64,000 nucleotides of DNA, taken from the NCBI GenBank assembly GCA_041390365.1, contig JAWKQB010000003.1, positions 868,001-932,000 on the forward strand. Reading direction: 5' to 3'. The stretch comes from Syntrophotaleaceae bacterium. GTDB lineage: Bacteria > Desulfobacterota > Desulfuromonadia > Desulfuromonadales > Syntrophotaleaceae. How positions within the stretch are numbered: position 1 is the first letter of the stretch; each line of letters opens with the position of its first letter. The notes beneath the pieces are model-generated. The model made no database searches and was not told the origin of the DNA. It saw only the letters and a program-made list of their open reading frames with translations. Both the position numbers and the translations under genes were made by a program. This document shows positions 1 to 7,300 of this stretch, piece by piece.

Positions 1-169
1 TTGTCGAGATCCTCGAGCCGGAGCCGCCGGTTCCATCTACGATTTTTCCCGGGATGAACGATTCAATCACCGGGTAGAGGTCGTAGAGGGTGTGCTAAGC
101 GAGGAGTGCAGCGAAATGCTGAGCGGTTTCTTTCGGGAGCTGCGGGCCCAAAAGAAACAGCAATCATAA
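1..169 (+). CDS. tadA: tRNA-specific adenosine deaminase TadA, C-terminal part
   Basis: Partial gene entering from the left edge; the frame starting at base 2 is open to a TAA at 167-169. The visible 55 residues contain AGAAGSIYDF, RFNHRVEVVEGVL and a C-terminal FFRELR, the typical end of TadA, which converts A34 to inosine in tRNA-Arg(ACG). The second residue is a Cys followed by RDPRAGA, fitting the last zinc-ligand Cys of the PCxxC motif, although the rest of the active site lies outside the window. It lies 20 bp upstream of a tRNA-Ser gene on the same strand, a familiar neighbourhood for tadA. The identification rests on recalled family sequence. Confidence 0.8.
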   Translation, partial: CRDPRAGAAGSIYDFSRDERFNHRVEVVEGVLSEECSEMLSGFFRELRAQKKQQS

Positions 170-189
170 AAGAAGTAAAAAAGACCTTT

Positions 190-277
190 GGAGGGGTGTC
201 CGAGAGGTCGAAGGTGACAGACTCGAAATCTGTTGTACCGCAAGGTACCGTGGGTTCGAATCCCACCCCCTCCGCCA
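190..277 (+). tRNA. tRNA-Ser(CGA), intact
   Basis: An 88-nt class II tRNA with encoded CCA. The acceptor stem pairs GGAGGGG (190-196) with CCCCTCC (267-273), followed by discriminator G and CCA. The anticodon stem ACAGA/TCTGT closes the loop CTCGAAA, so the anticodon is CGA, reading UCG. A long variable arm (GTACCGCAAGGTACC) and the T arm GTGGGTTCGAATCCCAC are clear. The 3' 53 nt are duplicated at 7468-7520, so the 3' part present now was probably supplied by the integrated element, restoring a functional gene. Confidence 0.96.
218..270 (+). other. attL core of the 7.25-kb element (inside tRNA-Ser)
   Basis: Bases 218-270, from the anticodon arm to the start of the acceptor 3' strand, are identical to 7468-7520 over 53 bp. 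This is the length and location expected for a tyrosine-integrase attachment core at a tRNA 3' end. Confidence 0.9.
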
Positions 278-285
278 GTAAAAAC

Positions 286-317
286 AAGGGCTTAGCCGGT
301 TTCGGTTAAGCCCTTTG
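286..317 (+). terminator. Terminator after tRNA-Ser
   Basis: The hairpin AAGGGCTTAGCCG / CGGTTAAGCCCTT with a short T-containing tail starts 9 nt after the tRNA CCA. The same layout (GGGCTYAGYCG, short loop, CGG) recurs at 7533 and 25243. Confidence 0.8.
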
Positions 318-333
318 TTCTTCTCTCGCTGGT

Positions 334-358
334 CGTGCTACCCTTCGTGCTACCTTTG
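334..358 (+). repeat. Candidate integrase arm sites, left end (two direct copies)
   Basis: CGTGCTACCCTT (334-345) is directly followed by CGTGCTACCTTTG (346-358). The same 12-mer occurs three times at the right end of the element (7301-7342). Paired short repeats located inside both att sites are the usual form of arm-type integrase binding sites. This role is inferred from position only. Confidence 0.6.
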
Positions 359-384
359 GACCCTCGGTGCCCCCTTTCCTCTCC

Positions 385-420
385 TGAAAAAGAAAAACCC
401 CTTGGCGGTCAACCGAGGGG
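385..420 (-). terminator. Terminator at the left end of the element operon
   Basis: On the minus strand the stem CCCCTCGG / CCAAGGGG with loop TTGACCG is followed by a run TTTTTCTTTTT. It lies just after the 52-codon ORF and would stop the leftward element transcription before it reaches the tRNA. Confidence 0.75.
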
Positions 421-423
421 CGG

Positions 424-582
424 TCAAGTGTTTGGTTTTAAGTCGGGGTGTTCCGCCTTCTCAGGCGGTGATGGCCGATACTCTGCCAGCGGGGTATGTG
501 TCCCGCTCTCGGGCGGTTTTGACCCATCCAAAATCGTTTCTTCTCCGACCGGGTAAAGTCTGGTCACTTTCGTTTTGGTCAT
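424..582 (-). CDS. Small hypothetical protein (52 aa)
   Basis: A short reading frame beginning ATGACCAAAACG, preceded 8 nt upstream by a strong AAGGAGG ribosome-binding site and ending TGA at 424. The product is hydrophilic, rich in Pro, Glu and Lys (KPPESGTHTPLAEYRPSPPE), with no recognisable domain. It is bracketed by terminators at 623-653 and 385-420, so it appears to be its own small transcription unit at the left end of the element. The RBS and flanking terminators support it as real; length and lack of homology recognition limit confidence. Confidence 0.5.
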   Translation of the reverse strand: MTKTKVTRLYPVGEETILDGSKPPESGTHTPLAEYRPSPPEKAEHPDLKPNT

Positions 583-622
583 CCGTCGTTCCTCCTTCGA
601 GGTAGTTTAACATAATTGCCAA

Positions 623-653
623 GGAAAAAGGCCAGGGGACAGCCCCCGGCCTC
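623..653 (-). terminator. Terminator after the coiled-coil gene
   Basis: On the minus strand GAGGCCGGGGG / CCCCTGGCC forms a GC stem with a four-base loop, followed by TTTTTCC. It ends the leftward operon finishing at 684. Confidence 0.75.
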
Positions 654-683
654 AATTCCATTCCAGTCTTTTCAGCGGCCGCA

Positions 684-1259
684 TCAGGGGCGATGAGCGT
701 TGAACTCGTCCCGAAGTTTCGCCTCGACCTCGGCCACCTCGTTTCGTGCATTGAAGAGGAAGCCGCGCAGTCCAAGGGCCTCCTCGACGAAGAGCTGAAA
801 GTCGCTGGTTCCCCCCGCAAGCTGCCACGCCACGAAGGCTTGTTTGAGGGCGGTCAGGTGCGGCTTGAGCTGTGCGATTTTCTCTGCTGCGATAAGCCGG
901 AACATGGCCCGCTCCCGGCGGCGCAAAACCCCCTGGCGGGCACGATACAGCTTCTCTTGGCTCCGCCGCGCCCCTGCCTCGGAGGCATCGACCAGCTCCT
1001 TTAAGCCGGAGACCTTGCGTTCCAGGTCCGAAATCTCCGTTGACAGCTTTTCCACGGCTTCAGGCCCGGCTCCTTCCTGCCCTTCCAGTAAATCCTTTTT
1101 CCGCTGCCTTTTCTCGCCCAGCCCCTCGAACTGCTGCTGGAGCTGCTGCCGGTAGTGAGCCGAAATTTTCCGAGAAGCAACCACCTTGCCCCGGATTGCT
1201 TCGACCTCTGTTTTTGCCGCCTCGAAGCTGGTCATGGCTTCCTTCATTGTGCCCGTCAT
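684..1259 (-). CDS. Coiled-coil protein of the integrative element
   Basis: 191 residues, no family recognised. Roughly residues 15-130 are strongly helical and charged (KTEVEAIRGKVVASRKIS, RKKDLLEGQ, EISDLERKVSGLKELV), a pattern typical of a long coiled coil; the last 60 residues are mixed. The start ATG overlaps the upstream stop as ATGA, so it is translationally coupled to the 206-aa gene. It is the last long gene of the leftward operon and is followed by a terminator. Its place after a small packaging-like protein invites a structural or capsid-related guess, but nothing in the sequence proves that. Confidence 0.6.
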   Translation of the reverse strand: MTGTMKEAMTSFEAAKTEVEAIRGKVVASRKISAHYRQQLQQQFEGLGEKRQRKKDLLEGQEGAGPEAVEKLSTEISDLERKVSGLKELVDASEAGARRSQEKLYRARQGVLRRRERAMFRLIAAEKIAQLKPHLTALKQAFVAWQLAGGTSDFQLFVEEALGLRGFLFNARNEVAEVEAKLRDEFNAHRP

Positions 1260-1876
1260 TGTTTTTTTCCTTTCTGAACGTAGCCTCTGGTTTTGGCCGC
1301 TTGAATCAAAGCCCGAATAAATCGAGGATCGGAGCCCATGCCCGCCTCCACATATTCAGAAATGGAGGGGATTTTCGCCTGAAGTTCGGTAAAGACTCGC
1401 CATGCCCCCGCCATAACGTGGGGAAGCTGCTCGCCATAGGTTTTTTCAAACTCCTCCCGACAACTGGCGGTCAATACCTCCAACGCCTCGGCGCTCCTTG
1501 GCGACCGCCCATAATCGTCGGCCAGGCAAAGCAACTCTTGAGCGCCGGTTTTCCCTATCTGGTAGGAAGCTAAAGCCTCTTGGACGGCCTGCCGCGCTTC
1601 TGCCAGCTCTCCCACTAGCTCCGCCTGCTGGTTGTATCGGGCCTCCCGCTCCCGCTGGTCAAAGAACCCTCCCAGGGCGTCCCCGTAATTGCCGTCTGCT
1701 GGGGGATCGCCACCTTCGCGATACATCATCTCGGCAGGGCTCGCAGGTTCCGCCGCTTGGGATTCCGTCCCGGCCGTCCCCGGGTCCGGGTTTGGAGGGT
1801 TTGTCAGAAAGCCCGGTCCCTTGCCGGGGGGCTCCTGTTCGGCCATGCTTGGAAACATGATTGCTGCATCATTCAT
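1256..1876 (-). CDS. Hypothetical protein of the integrative element (206 aa)
   Basis: The start is placed at the ATG of MNDAAIMFPS (1876), which overlaps the end of the preceding gene by 8 bp; a start 10 codons further upstream is possible. The N-terminal 75 residues are Pro/Gly/Glu-rich and probably disordered (EPPGKGPGFLTNPPNPDPG). Residues about 80-206 are predicted helical, ending with a basic tail (GYVQKGKKQ). No domain recognised. It is coupled at both ends to neighbours, so the three downstream genes are one translational unit. Confidence 0.6.
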   Translation of the reverse strand: MNDAAIMFPSMAEQEPPGKGPGFLTNPPNPDPGTAGTESQAAEPASPAEMMYREGGDPPADGNYGDALGGFFDQREREARYNQQAELVGELAEARQAVQEALASYQIGKTGAQELLCLADDYGRSPRSAEALEVLTASCREEFEKTYGEQLPHVMAGAWRVFTELQAKIPSISEYVEAGMGSDPRFIRALIQAAKTRGYVQKGKKQ

Positions 1877-2135
1877 TGGCCTGCCCTCCCGCCAAGCCGG
1901 TGCCACAAATCAAATCTTCAAGCGAGGGCCGGCATTCCACAACGGCGTTGAAATCCCGGGGGAGGATCTTCACCCAAAGCCGGAAAAATTCGCCGGGGTT
2001 TTCCTCTGCCCACTTCGCCAGAACCTCAACGCCTCCCAGTCGTTCGAAAGCCTCCTCCAGGGCCTCCTTGACGCTCGCCGTCATCCTGTTCGGGGTGCCT
2101 TTTTGCCGGCCTCCTGTCTTGTGTCCACGTGCCAT
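1869..2135 (-). CDS. Small phage-type protein with GGRQKGTPN motif
   Basis: 88 residues beginning MARGHKTGGRQKGTPNR, a basic N-terminal motif seen in many small phage-encoded proteins (DUF5681-like), followed by a helical segment (SVKEALEEAFERLGGVEVLAKWA) and ENPGEFFRLWVKILP. Phage proteins of this type often sit near terminase or packaging genes, so a DNA-binding or packaging-related role is possible; that part is inference. A good AAGGAG ribosome-binding site precedes the ATG, which supports the start. It heads the three-gene coupled block down to 684. Confidence 0.65.
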   Translation of the reverse strand: MARGHKTGGRQKGTPNRMTASVKEALEEAFERLGGVEVLAKWAEENPGEFFRLWVKILPRDFNAVVECRPSLEDLICGTGLAGGQANE

Positions 2136-2165
2136 GGTGCTTTCTCCTTTCGCGTCTAATTTGGT

Positions 2166-2561
2166 CTACTTTAGAAAGATGCCTCCGGGGGGGATAAAAT
2201 CCGCAATCATCGGGAGGGTCTGCCTGCTTTTGACCGCCTGCCACAGGGAGCAGCCCTCCAGGTCCTTCTTTTTTCGGCAAAGATGCCCGGGCCGGGTCAG
2301 TTCATGGTCTAAGCACCAGCGGGACCGCTCGGCGGGGGTAAGCCGGTCGGCGGTGCGGGTGTCGGCGGCCTGGTGCCCTTGAACCTTGCCGCAGTCCCTA
2401 AGATCGGCTTGCGGGTCCGCCAAGGTGAGACCGCAGGGGCGAGTTTCCCGGGGTGCCGTTTCCGGTATCCTGTTTTCAGGGATTAGGAAACTCTTGGTTT
2501 CCTCACGGTTTCCTTGCCGGTTTCCCTGTAAAACCCGCTCTGCCAAGGCTTTAACGCTCAT
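2166..2561 (-). CDS. Hypothetical protein overlapping the iteron field
   Basis: 131 residues, no family recognised. Its first 25 codons run through the GTTTCC repeat field, giving the peptide repeat QGNRQGNREE. The C-terminal half holds three Cys and one His (RSRWCLDHELTRPGHLC, EGCSLW) that could bind zinc. The ribosome-binding site is weak and the N-terminus may be wrong; a shorter product starting downstream, or no product, cannot be excluded. Confidence 0.4.
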   Translation of the reverse strand: MSVKALAERVLQGNRQGNREETKSFLIPENRIPETAPRETRPCGLTLADPQADLRDCGKVQGHQAADTRTADRLTPAERSRWCLDHELTRPGHLCRKKKDLEGCSLWQAVKSRQTLPMIADFIPPGGIFLK

Positions 2562-2783
2562 GGTTTCCTTCCCGTTTCCCTGACGGTTTCCCGCTTCTCG
2601 GAAAAGTTTCCCGGTTTCCCTCTATAGGCAAGGAAACTAGGAAACTCGCTGAAAGAGGGGGTCTTTAATCCGCCCTGGTTTCCTGCCAGTTTCCCACCAG
2701 GGAAACCGCTTTTCCTGCTATAAAATAACTACTTAGAAAGAAAGTTTCCCGGTTTCCTTGTGTAGGGGGGGAAACTGGGAAAC
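2486..2783. repeat. GTTTCC iteron field: candidate replication origin
   Basis: About 18 copies of GTTTCC or its complement GGAAAC fall within 298 bp. Plus-orientation copies start at 2497, 2508, 2520, 2563, 2574, 2586, 2606, 2614, 2678, 2689, 2744 and 2752. Inverted copies start at 2486, 2632, 2640, 2701, 2770 and 2778. Many are spaced 8-12 bp, about one helical turn. An AT-rich stretch (about 2708-2743, TATAAAATAACTACTTAG) lies between two repeat groups. The field begins at the stop codon of the primase-helicase gene. Repeats flanking an AT-rich core next to a rep gene is the layout of replication origins in SaPI-type satellites and iteron plasmids. Confidence 0.75.
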
Positions 2784-4607
2784 TCATATCAACAGCCCCA
2801 TTTCCTGCGCTCGCTTTTTCGCTTTGGAGACGGCCCCCTTGGTGATGCCCAGCATCTCGCCAATCTCCGCCTGAGGGACGCCCTCGGCCATGAGTCTTGC
2901 CACCTTCTCCGCCGTGGACGCCTCCAACTCCTTCATGGCCCACGTCTGCCGGCCGTCGCTATCCGTGATAAGAGTCGCCTCAAAGGGCTTGGTCTCCTCG
3001 CCGTAAATGCCTCGGGCCTTCTCGAAATGGACCTCAAAGGAGGCTCCCCTGTCCGGGGTGTAGTCGCCGGGCCGCCGAAGGGCAATCACGGTGTCAAGCA
3101 CGTCCTCCCGGCGGGAGGTGCCCCGCTGCTCGCCATTCTTTCCGCTGTGGTGGATGAACAGGACGGAGCGGCCAGCGGCCCGCTGTTGGAGTGCCCATTG
3201 CTGGACCGGCAACCAGCTTTCCCCCTCGGCCTCCTTACCGCTGCGGCAGAGCGTGGAGAGGTTGTCCACTACGATCAAATCAATGCCATCAAGGAAAGGG
3301 TCAAGGGCGGCCTGGTCCACGGGATCGGAAAGGTTAATCATCCCCCTCGGCTGAAGATCGGGGGTGATGATCCGCAGGGGGGCGGCCGGCTCCTTGTCGC
3401 TGCTGGTGGCGATCCGGGCCATGCGCTCTTGAAGGACCACCCCGGGCATTTCACCGTCCAGGAAGAGAACGCCCCGCGGGCGGGAGGCCGTCCAATTTAG
3501 AAAGGTGCCGCCGCTGGCAACTGCGTAGGAGACGCCAAGGGAAAAATGGGTCTTGCCGATGCCCCGGGGAGCAAAGACCATGCAAAGCCCCTGCTGCGGC
3601 AGCCAAGGGGAAAGTAGGTTTTCACGGGGGGGAAATTGCAGGCTGAGGAGTTCGACAATATCCACCACCTTCAGGCGGGCCGGTTTCGGTGTTACGTCCT
3701 CTCTGGCTGCCAACTCAATCTGTCGCCGGGCCTCCTCCAGCCCCTCAAGGCGGTGCAAGTCGTTGAAGTCGGTCGGATGCTCGGTAGTCTCCTGGAAGGT
3801 CGGCAGGGCCAGCAGGCCCCCAACCACTTCGGCCGCCTCCCGGGCCTTGCTGGCTCCCGGGTTCCCTTCGGTCCATTGGTCATTGTCGGCACAAACGACA
3901 ATCCGCAGGCCGGGGAACTTATCCCGCAGGGCCTCAGCTACCGGGCGAAGGTTCCCGGCATCGAAGGCGACGGCCACGGCTCCCCCGGTTGCCTGGTGAA
4001 TACTCGCCCCGGTGGCGAAACCTTCACAGAGATAGAGGACCCCGGCGGGCCTTCCTCCCATGGCGAAATAGGCCCCGGCCTTCCGGGTTCCGGTCAGGTA
4101 CTTCTTGCCGCCATCCGGGGTGATGAACTGAAGCCCTTGCAAGGTGCCGTCGCAATCCCGCAGGGGAACAACCAGACTTCCCTTTGACATTCGGACCCCG
4201 TGCGACTCGATGCCCTTCTTGAACAAATAGGGGTGATCCGCCGGGGCGGGTTCGGCCGCTTTCCAGATTTCGGCTGCTCGCTTGCGGGCCTCGGCCTGGA
4301 TTTCGGCTTGCATTCGATCCCGTTCGGCCCGTGCGGCTTCCATTCTTGCCCTGTACGCGGCTTTCTCGGCGGGGGAAAGGGTATTCTCAGGCTTTGCGGT
4401 CCAGTTGTGCCAGTCTCCGGGACCGCCTTCTTTCCACGTACCAAAAACCCCGGCGGGCAATCCGTCTGGATAGAGGATATACCAGCCGTTTTTCTTCCCT
4501 GGCGAGTCTCCCGGCACATGGAACCGGTGCCGTGCCCCGTCTGCATGAATTTCCGGCGGGGGAGAAATTCCGGCCGCGTCCATGGCTTCGCGGAAGTGTT
4601 CAATCAT
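2784..4607 (-). CDS. TOPRIM primase - RecA-like helicase replication protein
   Basis: 607 residues. Residues about 1-110 are an N-terminal domain with helical charged linker. A TOPRIM domain follows, with LYLCEGFATG (catalytic Glu) and VVCADND (DxD). The C-terminal half is a RecA/RSF1010-RepA-like ATPase with Walker A (FAPRGIGKTHFS), VLFLDGEMPG, and Walker B (IDLIVVDNLS). The last 45 residues are a helix-turn-helix (PQAEIGEMLGITKGAVSKAK) that could recognise DNA. The fusion fits a self-sufficient initiator: priming plus unwinding plus origin binding. The start codon overlaps the upstream 60-aa gene by 8 bp. The iteron field lies immediately downstream and is the likely target. Confidence 0.88.
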   Translation of the reverse strand: MIEHFREAMDAAGISPPPEIHADGARHRFHVPGDSPGKKNGWYILYPDGLPAGVFGTWKEGGPGDWHNWTAKPENTLSPAEKAAYRARMEAARAERDRMQAEIQAEARKRAAEIWKAAEPAPADHPYLFKKGIESHGVRMSKGSLVVPLRDCDGTLQGLQFITPDGGKKYLTGTRKAGAYFAMGGRPAGVLYLCEGFATGASIHQATGGAVAVAFDAGNLRPVAEALRDKFPGLRIVVCADNDQWTEGNPGASKAREAAEVVGGLLALPTFQETTEHPTDFNDLHRLEGLEEARRQIELAAREDVTPKPARLKVVDIVELLSLQFPPRENLLSPWLPQQGLCMVFAPRGIGKTHFSLGVSYAVASGGTFLNWTASRPRGVLFLDGEMPGVVLQERMARIATSSDKEPAAPLRIITPDLQPRGMINLSDPVDQAALDPFLDGIDLIVVDNLSTLCRSGKEAEGESWLPVQQWALQQRAAGRSVLFIHHSGKNGEQRGTSRREDVLDTVIALRRPGDYTPDRGASFEVHFEKARGIYGEETKPFEATLITDSDGRQTWAMKELEASTAEKVARLMAEGVPQAEIGEMLGITKGAVSKAKKRAQEMGLLI

Positions 4608-4782
4608 GGTTCGCCCCTTTCTGCCGGTCGCCCTCAGTCAAGATGAACTCGGCACACTCGATCATCTGCCGGGTAAGCCGGTCGCCGCGGCTCTTATCGA
4701 AGGCCCGCAGGTCCTCCAGGTACCGACTGAGGAAGGCGCGGAGGGCGGTCCCGATTCTGGGTCTTTCTGCCCCGGTTGTCAT
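4600..4782 (-). CDS. Small hypothetical protein between alpA and primase (60 aa)
   Basis: 60 residues, Arg/Leu-rich and helical (ALRAFLSRYLEDLRAFDKSR, GDRLTRQMIECAEFILTEGD). No family recognised. Its ATG overlaps the alpA stop as ATGA and its own end overlaps the primase start by 8 bp, so alpA, this ORF and the primase are translationally coupled. That tight coupling is the main evidence that it is expressed. Confidence 0.6.
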   Translation of the reverse strand: MTTGAERPRIGTALRAFLSRYLEDLRAFDKSRGDRLTRQMIECAEFILTEGDRQKGANHD

Positions 4783-4985
4783 ACCCGCGTCCGTTTTTGG
4801 CGATCAATAAAGGCGTCAATCTCAGACTCTTTGAAAAGCTTGAGCCCTGGAGATATTTCGATTGCAGCCGGGAAGTCTGGCCGTTGGCGCAGTCGCCAGA
4901 ACGTAACCCTGGAGATGCCTCCCAGTTTCTCTGTCCTCACCTCGTCCATCCGAAGATTCCTGTCAGAGTTTTGCTTTTCGGTCAT
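4779..4985 (-). CDS. alpA: AlpA-family regulator / excisionase
   Basis: 68 residues. The segment LRMDEVRTEKLGGISRVTFWRLRQRPDFPAAIEI is the winged helix-turn-helix of AlpA/excisionase proteins (MerR-like HTH), followed by KLFKESEIDAFIDRQK. AlpA-type proteins activate or excise integrated elements in P4-like and PICI satellites. An AGGAGG site 6 nt before the ATG defines the start, but that site sits in the 3' arm of a long hairpin (4990-5043), so translation may be controlled. First gene of the coupled alpA-orf60-primase operon. Confidence 0.85.
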   Translation of the reverse strand: MTEKQNSDRNLRMDEVRTEKLGGISRVTFWRLRQRPDFPAAIEISPGLKLFKESEIDAFIDRQKRTRV

Positions 4986-4989
4986 AAGA

Positions 4990-5043
4990 AAACCTCCTGT
5001 GATTGGCTTTTGCGTTGTGTTGCAGCCAAGTTACAGGAGGTTT
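4990..5043 (-). promoter_or_regulatory. Hairpin masking the alpA ribosome-binding site
   Basis: ACAGGAGGTTT (5033-5043) and AAACCTCCTGT (4990-5000) are perfect 11-bp inverted repeats, with a further inner stem AGCCAA / TTGGCT (5024-5029 and 5003-5008) and a loop of about 15 nt. Read as minus-strand RNA, the 3' arm contains the AGGAGG of alpA, 5-6 nt from its ATG. The folded form would hide the ribosome-binding site; the same repeat could alternatively be a protein operator. Confidence 0.65.
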
Positions 5044-5116
5044 CTGCTGCAAGCCATGTGGGTTTCAGCGGTTAAGCTTGGCCCGAAATGGACATATGAA
5101 AATCGGAATAGAGAAA

Positions 5117-5149
5117 ACAGAAAGGCCGACAACGTGTAAGTTGCCGGCC
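5117..5149 (-). terminator. Terminator after the Cys-rich gene
   Basis: On the minus strand GGCCGGCAAC / GTTGTCGGCC with loop TTACAC is followed by TTTCTGTTTT. It separates the int / 280-aa unit from the alpA operon, so alpA must have its own promoter in 4986-5116. Confidence 0.8.
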
Positions 5150-5176
5150 GATTTTCAGTGAACTGGGAAATGGATT

Positions 5177-6019
5177 TCAGAGGGGGTGGGTGGTGCTCGA
5201 TGCCGCTTTTAGAACAAGCTTGTCTATCTTTTTAACAAGCTTCGAAACCTCCTTTTGGGCCTCTCCGCTCTCTTTCACAGTTCGGAAAATTCTAAGGTAG
5301 TGGTCCCGCTGAATCTCGGCATTGTTTAAGCCCTCGATCCGGCTCAACCACCAGACGTCAATTCCCTTTCGCCACTCGTCAAAAGGGCAGTGTCGATAGG
5401 TTTTTTTTCGGAAGGAATAAGCGGGATAATCGGTAATGTCGTCCAAACTCAAGCTGCCGTCCTTTGTGGAAAGTTTTCCCAGCTTTTCACGGGCTTCTAG
5501 CACTTTCTCACAAAAATAATCGAATTGCTTTTTTGCTGCATCTAGGTCGGCCTGGAGGGATTTTCGGTCGGCAAGCAGGTCGATTTCGAAGGTCCAAGTC
5601 TGAATCATCGCAGGATGAACCATCTCTTCTCGATCTTTTGCCATGCTCTCCAGGAAAGGCCCAGCCTCACCAGGAAACCTCTCTTTCAATTCTGCTTCGT
5701 CGATCATGCCTGAGTTAAATTGAACAATGGTCCAAAGACGTGCCCGGCTTTGGGCGTCTTCGGTCTTTTTGGCAAGGGCCATGGATTGAAAAGCCATTTG
5801 AAAGCGCCTCTCTTGGTAGATGAAATCATCGAAATCATCGTACTCAGGGGGCGGGCGTTTGTCCATGCGGCCCCGCCGGGAACAGGTCTGCATCTCCACC
5901 GGGGGTTGCCCCTTCTTCGCCAGCCTTTTTTGCAGCACGGGGCATCTAGGATCGCCCTCGTCACAGTCCGGCAGGGGGCAGTCCTCGCAATCCTCGGCGG
6001 TGTAGTCGGTAAATTTCAT
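5177..6019 (-). CDS. Cys-rich N-terminal hypothetical protein of the element
   Basis: 280 residues, no family recognised. The first 50 residues carry a Cys cluster (CEDCPLPDCDEGDPRCPVL, then QTCSRRGRM) that looks like a metal-binding module. Residues about 130-190 form a probable coiled coil (DLLADRKSLQADLDAAKKQF), and the C-terminus is basic and helical (VSKLVKKIDKLVLKAA). Its AAGGAGGAG ribosome-binding site is strong. It follows the integrase by 13 bp on the same strand and is followed by a terminator, so int and this gene likely share a transcript. A role linked to integration/excision or host takeover is guesswork. Confidence 0.6.
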   Translation of the reverse strand: MKFTDYTAEDCEDCPLPDCDEGDPRCPVLQKRLAKKGQPPVEMQTCSRRGRMDKRPPPEYDDFDDFIYQERRFQMAFQSMALAKKTEDAQSRARLWTIVQFNSGMIDEAELKERFPGEAGPFLESMAKDREEMVHPAMIQTWTFEIDLLADRKSLQADLDAAKKQFDYFCEKVLEAREKLGKLSTKDGSLSLDDITDYPAYSFRKKTYRHCPFDEWRKGIDVWWLSRIEGLNNAEIQRDHYLRIFRTVKESGEAQKEVSKLVKKIDKLVLKAASSTTHPL

Positions 6020-6032
6020 GCGTCACTCCTCC

Positions 6033-7256
6033 TTACCCTCTGGAGATAGGAATTACATTGTCCGGCTGCTTTCCGGTAAGGAGGCCCTCCAGCTTCCGCC
6101 CCCAGGACTCAAGGGCGCGGCTAATTTCCGCTGCATAGGTGTGTCGGTCGTAGACCCTGCCGGTGACGCCCGTTTGGGCATGGTTCAAAATCCTCTGAAT
6201 GACGTGGGGGGCGGTCCCCATTTCCGCCAGACGGGTCGTGCAGGTCCGCCGCAAATCATGAGGAGACCAAGACGCGGCCCCGAAGTGACCACAGCGACGA
6301 ATCCAGAAGGACAGGCTATAGACGGGGATCGGGGAGCCGTCGTCCTTGGTGACTAGGAGCCCTTCGCCAGGATCGCCGGCAACCTGACGGGCCAAGGTGG
6401 ATAGGTAAGCGCGGTGCGGGCGTTTGTTCTTTGTGCTGGTTCCGGGAAGGTCCAGCCACTCCCCGTCAAGCTGGTCCCATTTTGCGGCGACGACTTCCCC
6501 CGGACGAAGCCCGGTCAAGAGAACCAGCTTCAGGGCCTTCTTGACCCCCTCGGGCACGTCTTGGCGGCCGTCCATATCCTGCAAAATGGCCTTGACCTCC
6601 TCCACGCTCAGGGCTCGCTCCTTCGGCGTTTCGGCTGCGGGCTTGCCGATACCGGCGGCCGGGTTGAACTCCACCACCTCGCGCTCCAGACCCCAGGCAA
6701 ACATCTTGCGAACAGTCGCCAAGGTCCGATTGGCCTGAACTCCGGAGCCGCGATTGACAATCTCATCGAGGAGGGACACGACGTCCCCCCGCCGAATGTC
6801 CCGGGCCTTCTTCTTCCCCCAGGCGGGGCGAACGTCGCGGGCAAGGTTCAGCTCGTCCTCCCGGGCCGACCGGGGGCGCTTTCTCACCTTGGCGTATTTC
6901 TCTAAAAACTCATCGGCCAGTTTGCCCACGGTCCAGGCGTCCCTGCGCTCCTGCTGCCTTGCCCGGGTCACTTCGCCCGGGTCCTTGCCGGCGGCGAGGA
7001 TTTTCCTTTTTTCGCGAAAGGCTTCCCTCGCCTTGCTGAGGGTAAGGGCCGGATATTCGCCAAGGCTAAGCCATTTGCGGGACCCCTCAAAGGAGTAGAC
7101 CATCTGCCAAGTCTTTGCGCCGGACTTCATGACCCGGAGGCAAAAGCCACCTTCGCCCCGGGGCGCATCTTCCCGAACAATGTAGGGGCGATCCTCCGGC
7201 TTAAGACCTTTGATGAATGTGTCGGAGAATTTCTGCTTGGGATGTTTGGTCGCCAT
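6033..7256 (-). CDS. int: P4-type tyrosine integrase
   Basis: 407 residues from the ATG at 7256, preferred because GGGGGAGG lies just upstream; a start 10 codons earlier is weaker. The N-terminal DUF4102-like arm-binding domain (GGFCLRVMKSGAKTWQMVY, LGEYPALTLSKARE), a SAM-like core-binding domain, and the catalytic domain are in order. Catalytic residues visible: Arg in TGLRPGEV (about 251), His and Arg in PHDLRRT (about 333/336), His in ILNHAQ, Tyr in VYDRHTY. It recombines attP with the tRNA-Ser 3' end. Its start faces attR, and its promoter region holds three putative arm sites, which suggests self-regulation. Confidence 0.95.
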   Translation of the reverse strand: MATKHPKQKFSDTFIKGLKPEDRPYIVREDAPRGEGGFCLRVMKSGAKTWQMVYSFEGSRKWLSLGEYPALTLSKAREAFREKRKILAAGKDPGEVTRARQQERRDAWTVGKLADEFLEKYAKVRKRPRSAREDELNLARDVRPAWGKKKARDIRRGDVVSLLDEIVNRGSGVQANRTLATVRKMFAWGLEREVVEFNPAAGIGKPAAETPKERALSVEEVKAILQDMDGRQDVPEGVKKALKLVLLTGLRPGEVVAAKWDQLDGEWLDLPGTSTKNKRPHRAYLSTLARQVAGDPGEGLLVTKDDGSPIPVYSLSFWIRRCGHFGAASWSPHDLRRTCTTRLAEMGTAPHVIQRILNHAQTGVTGRVYDRHTYAAEISRALESWGRKLEGLLTGKQPDNVIPISRG

Positions 7257-7300
7257 GGCCTCCCCCTGGTACAAAAGATTTTCCATCTGCTGTCGTCGTC

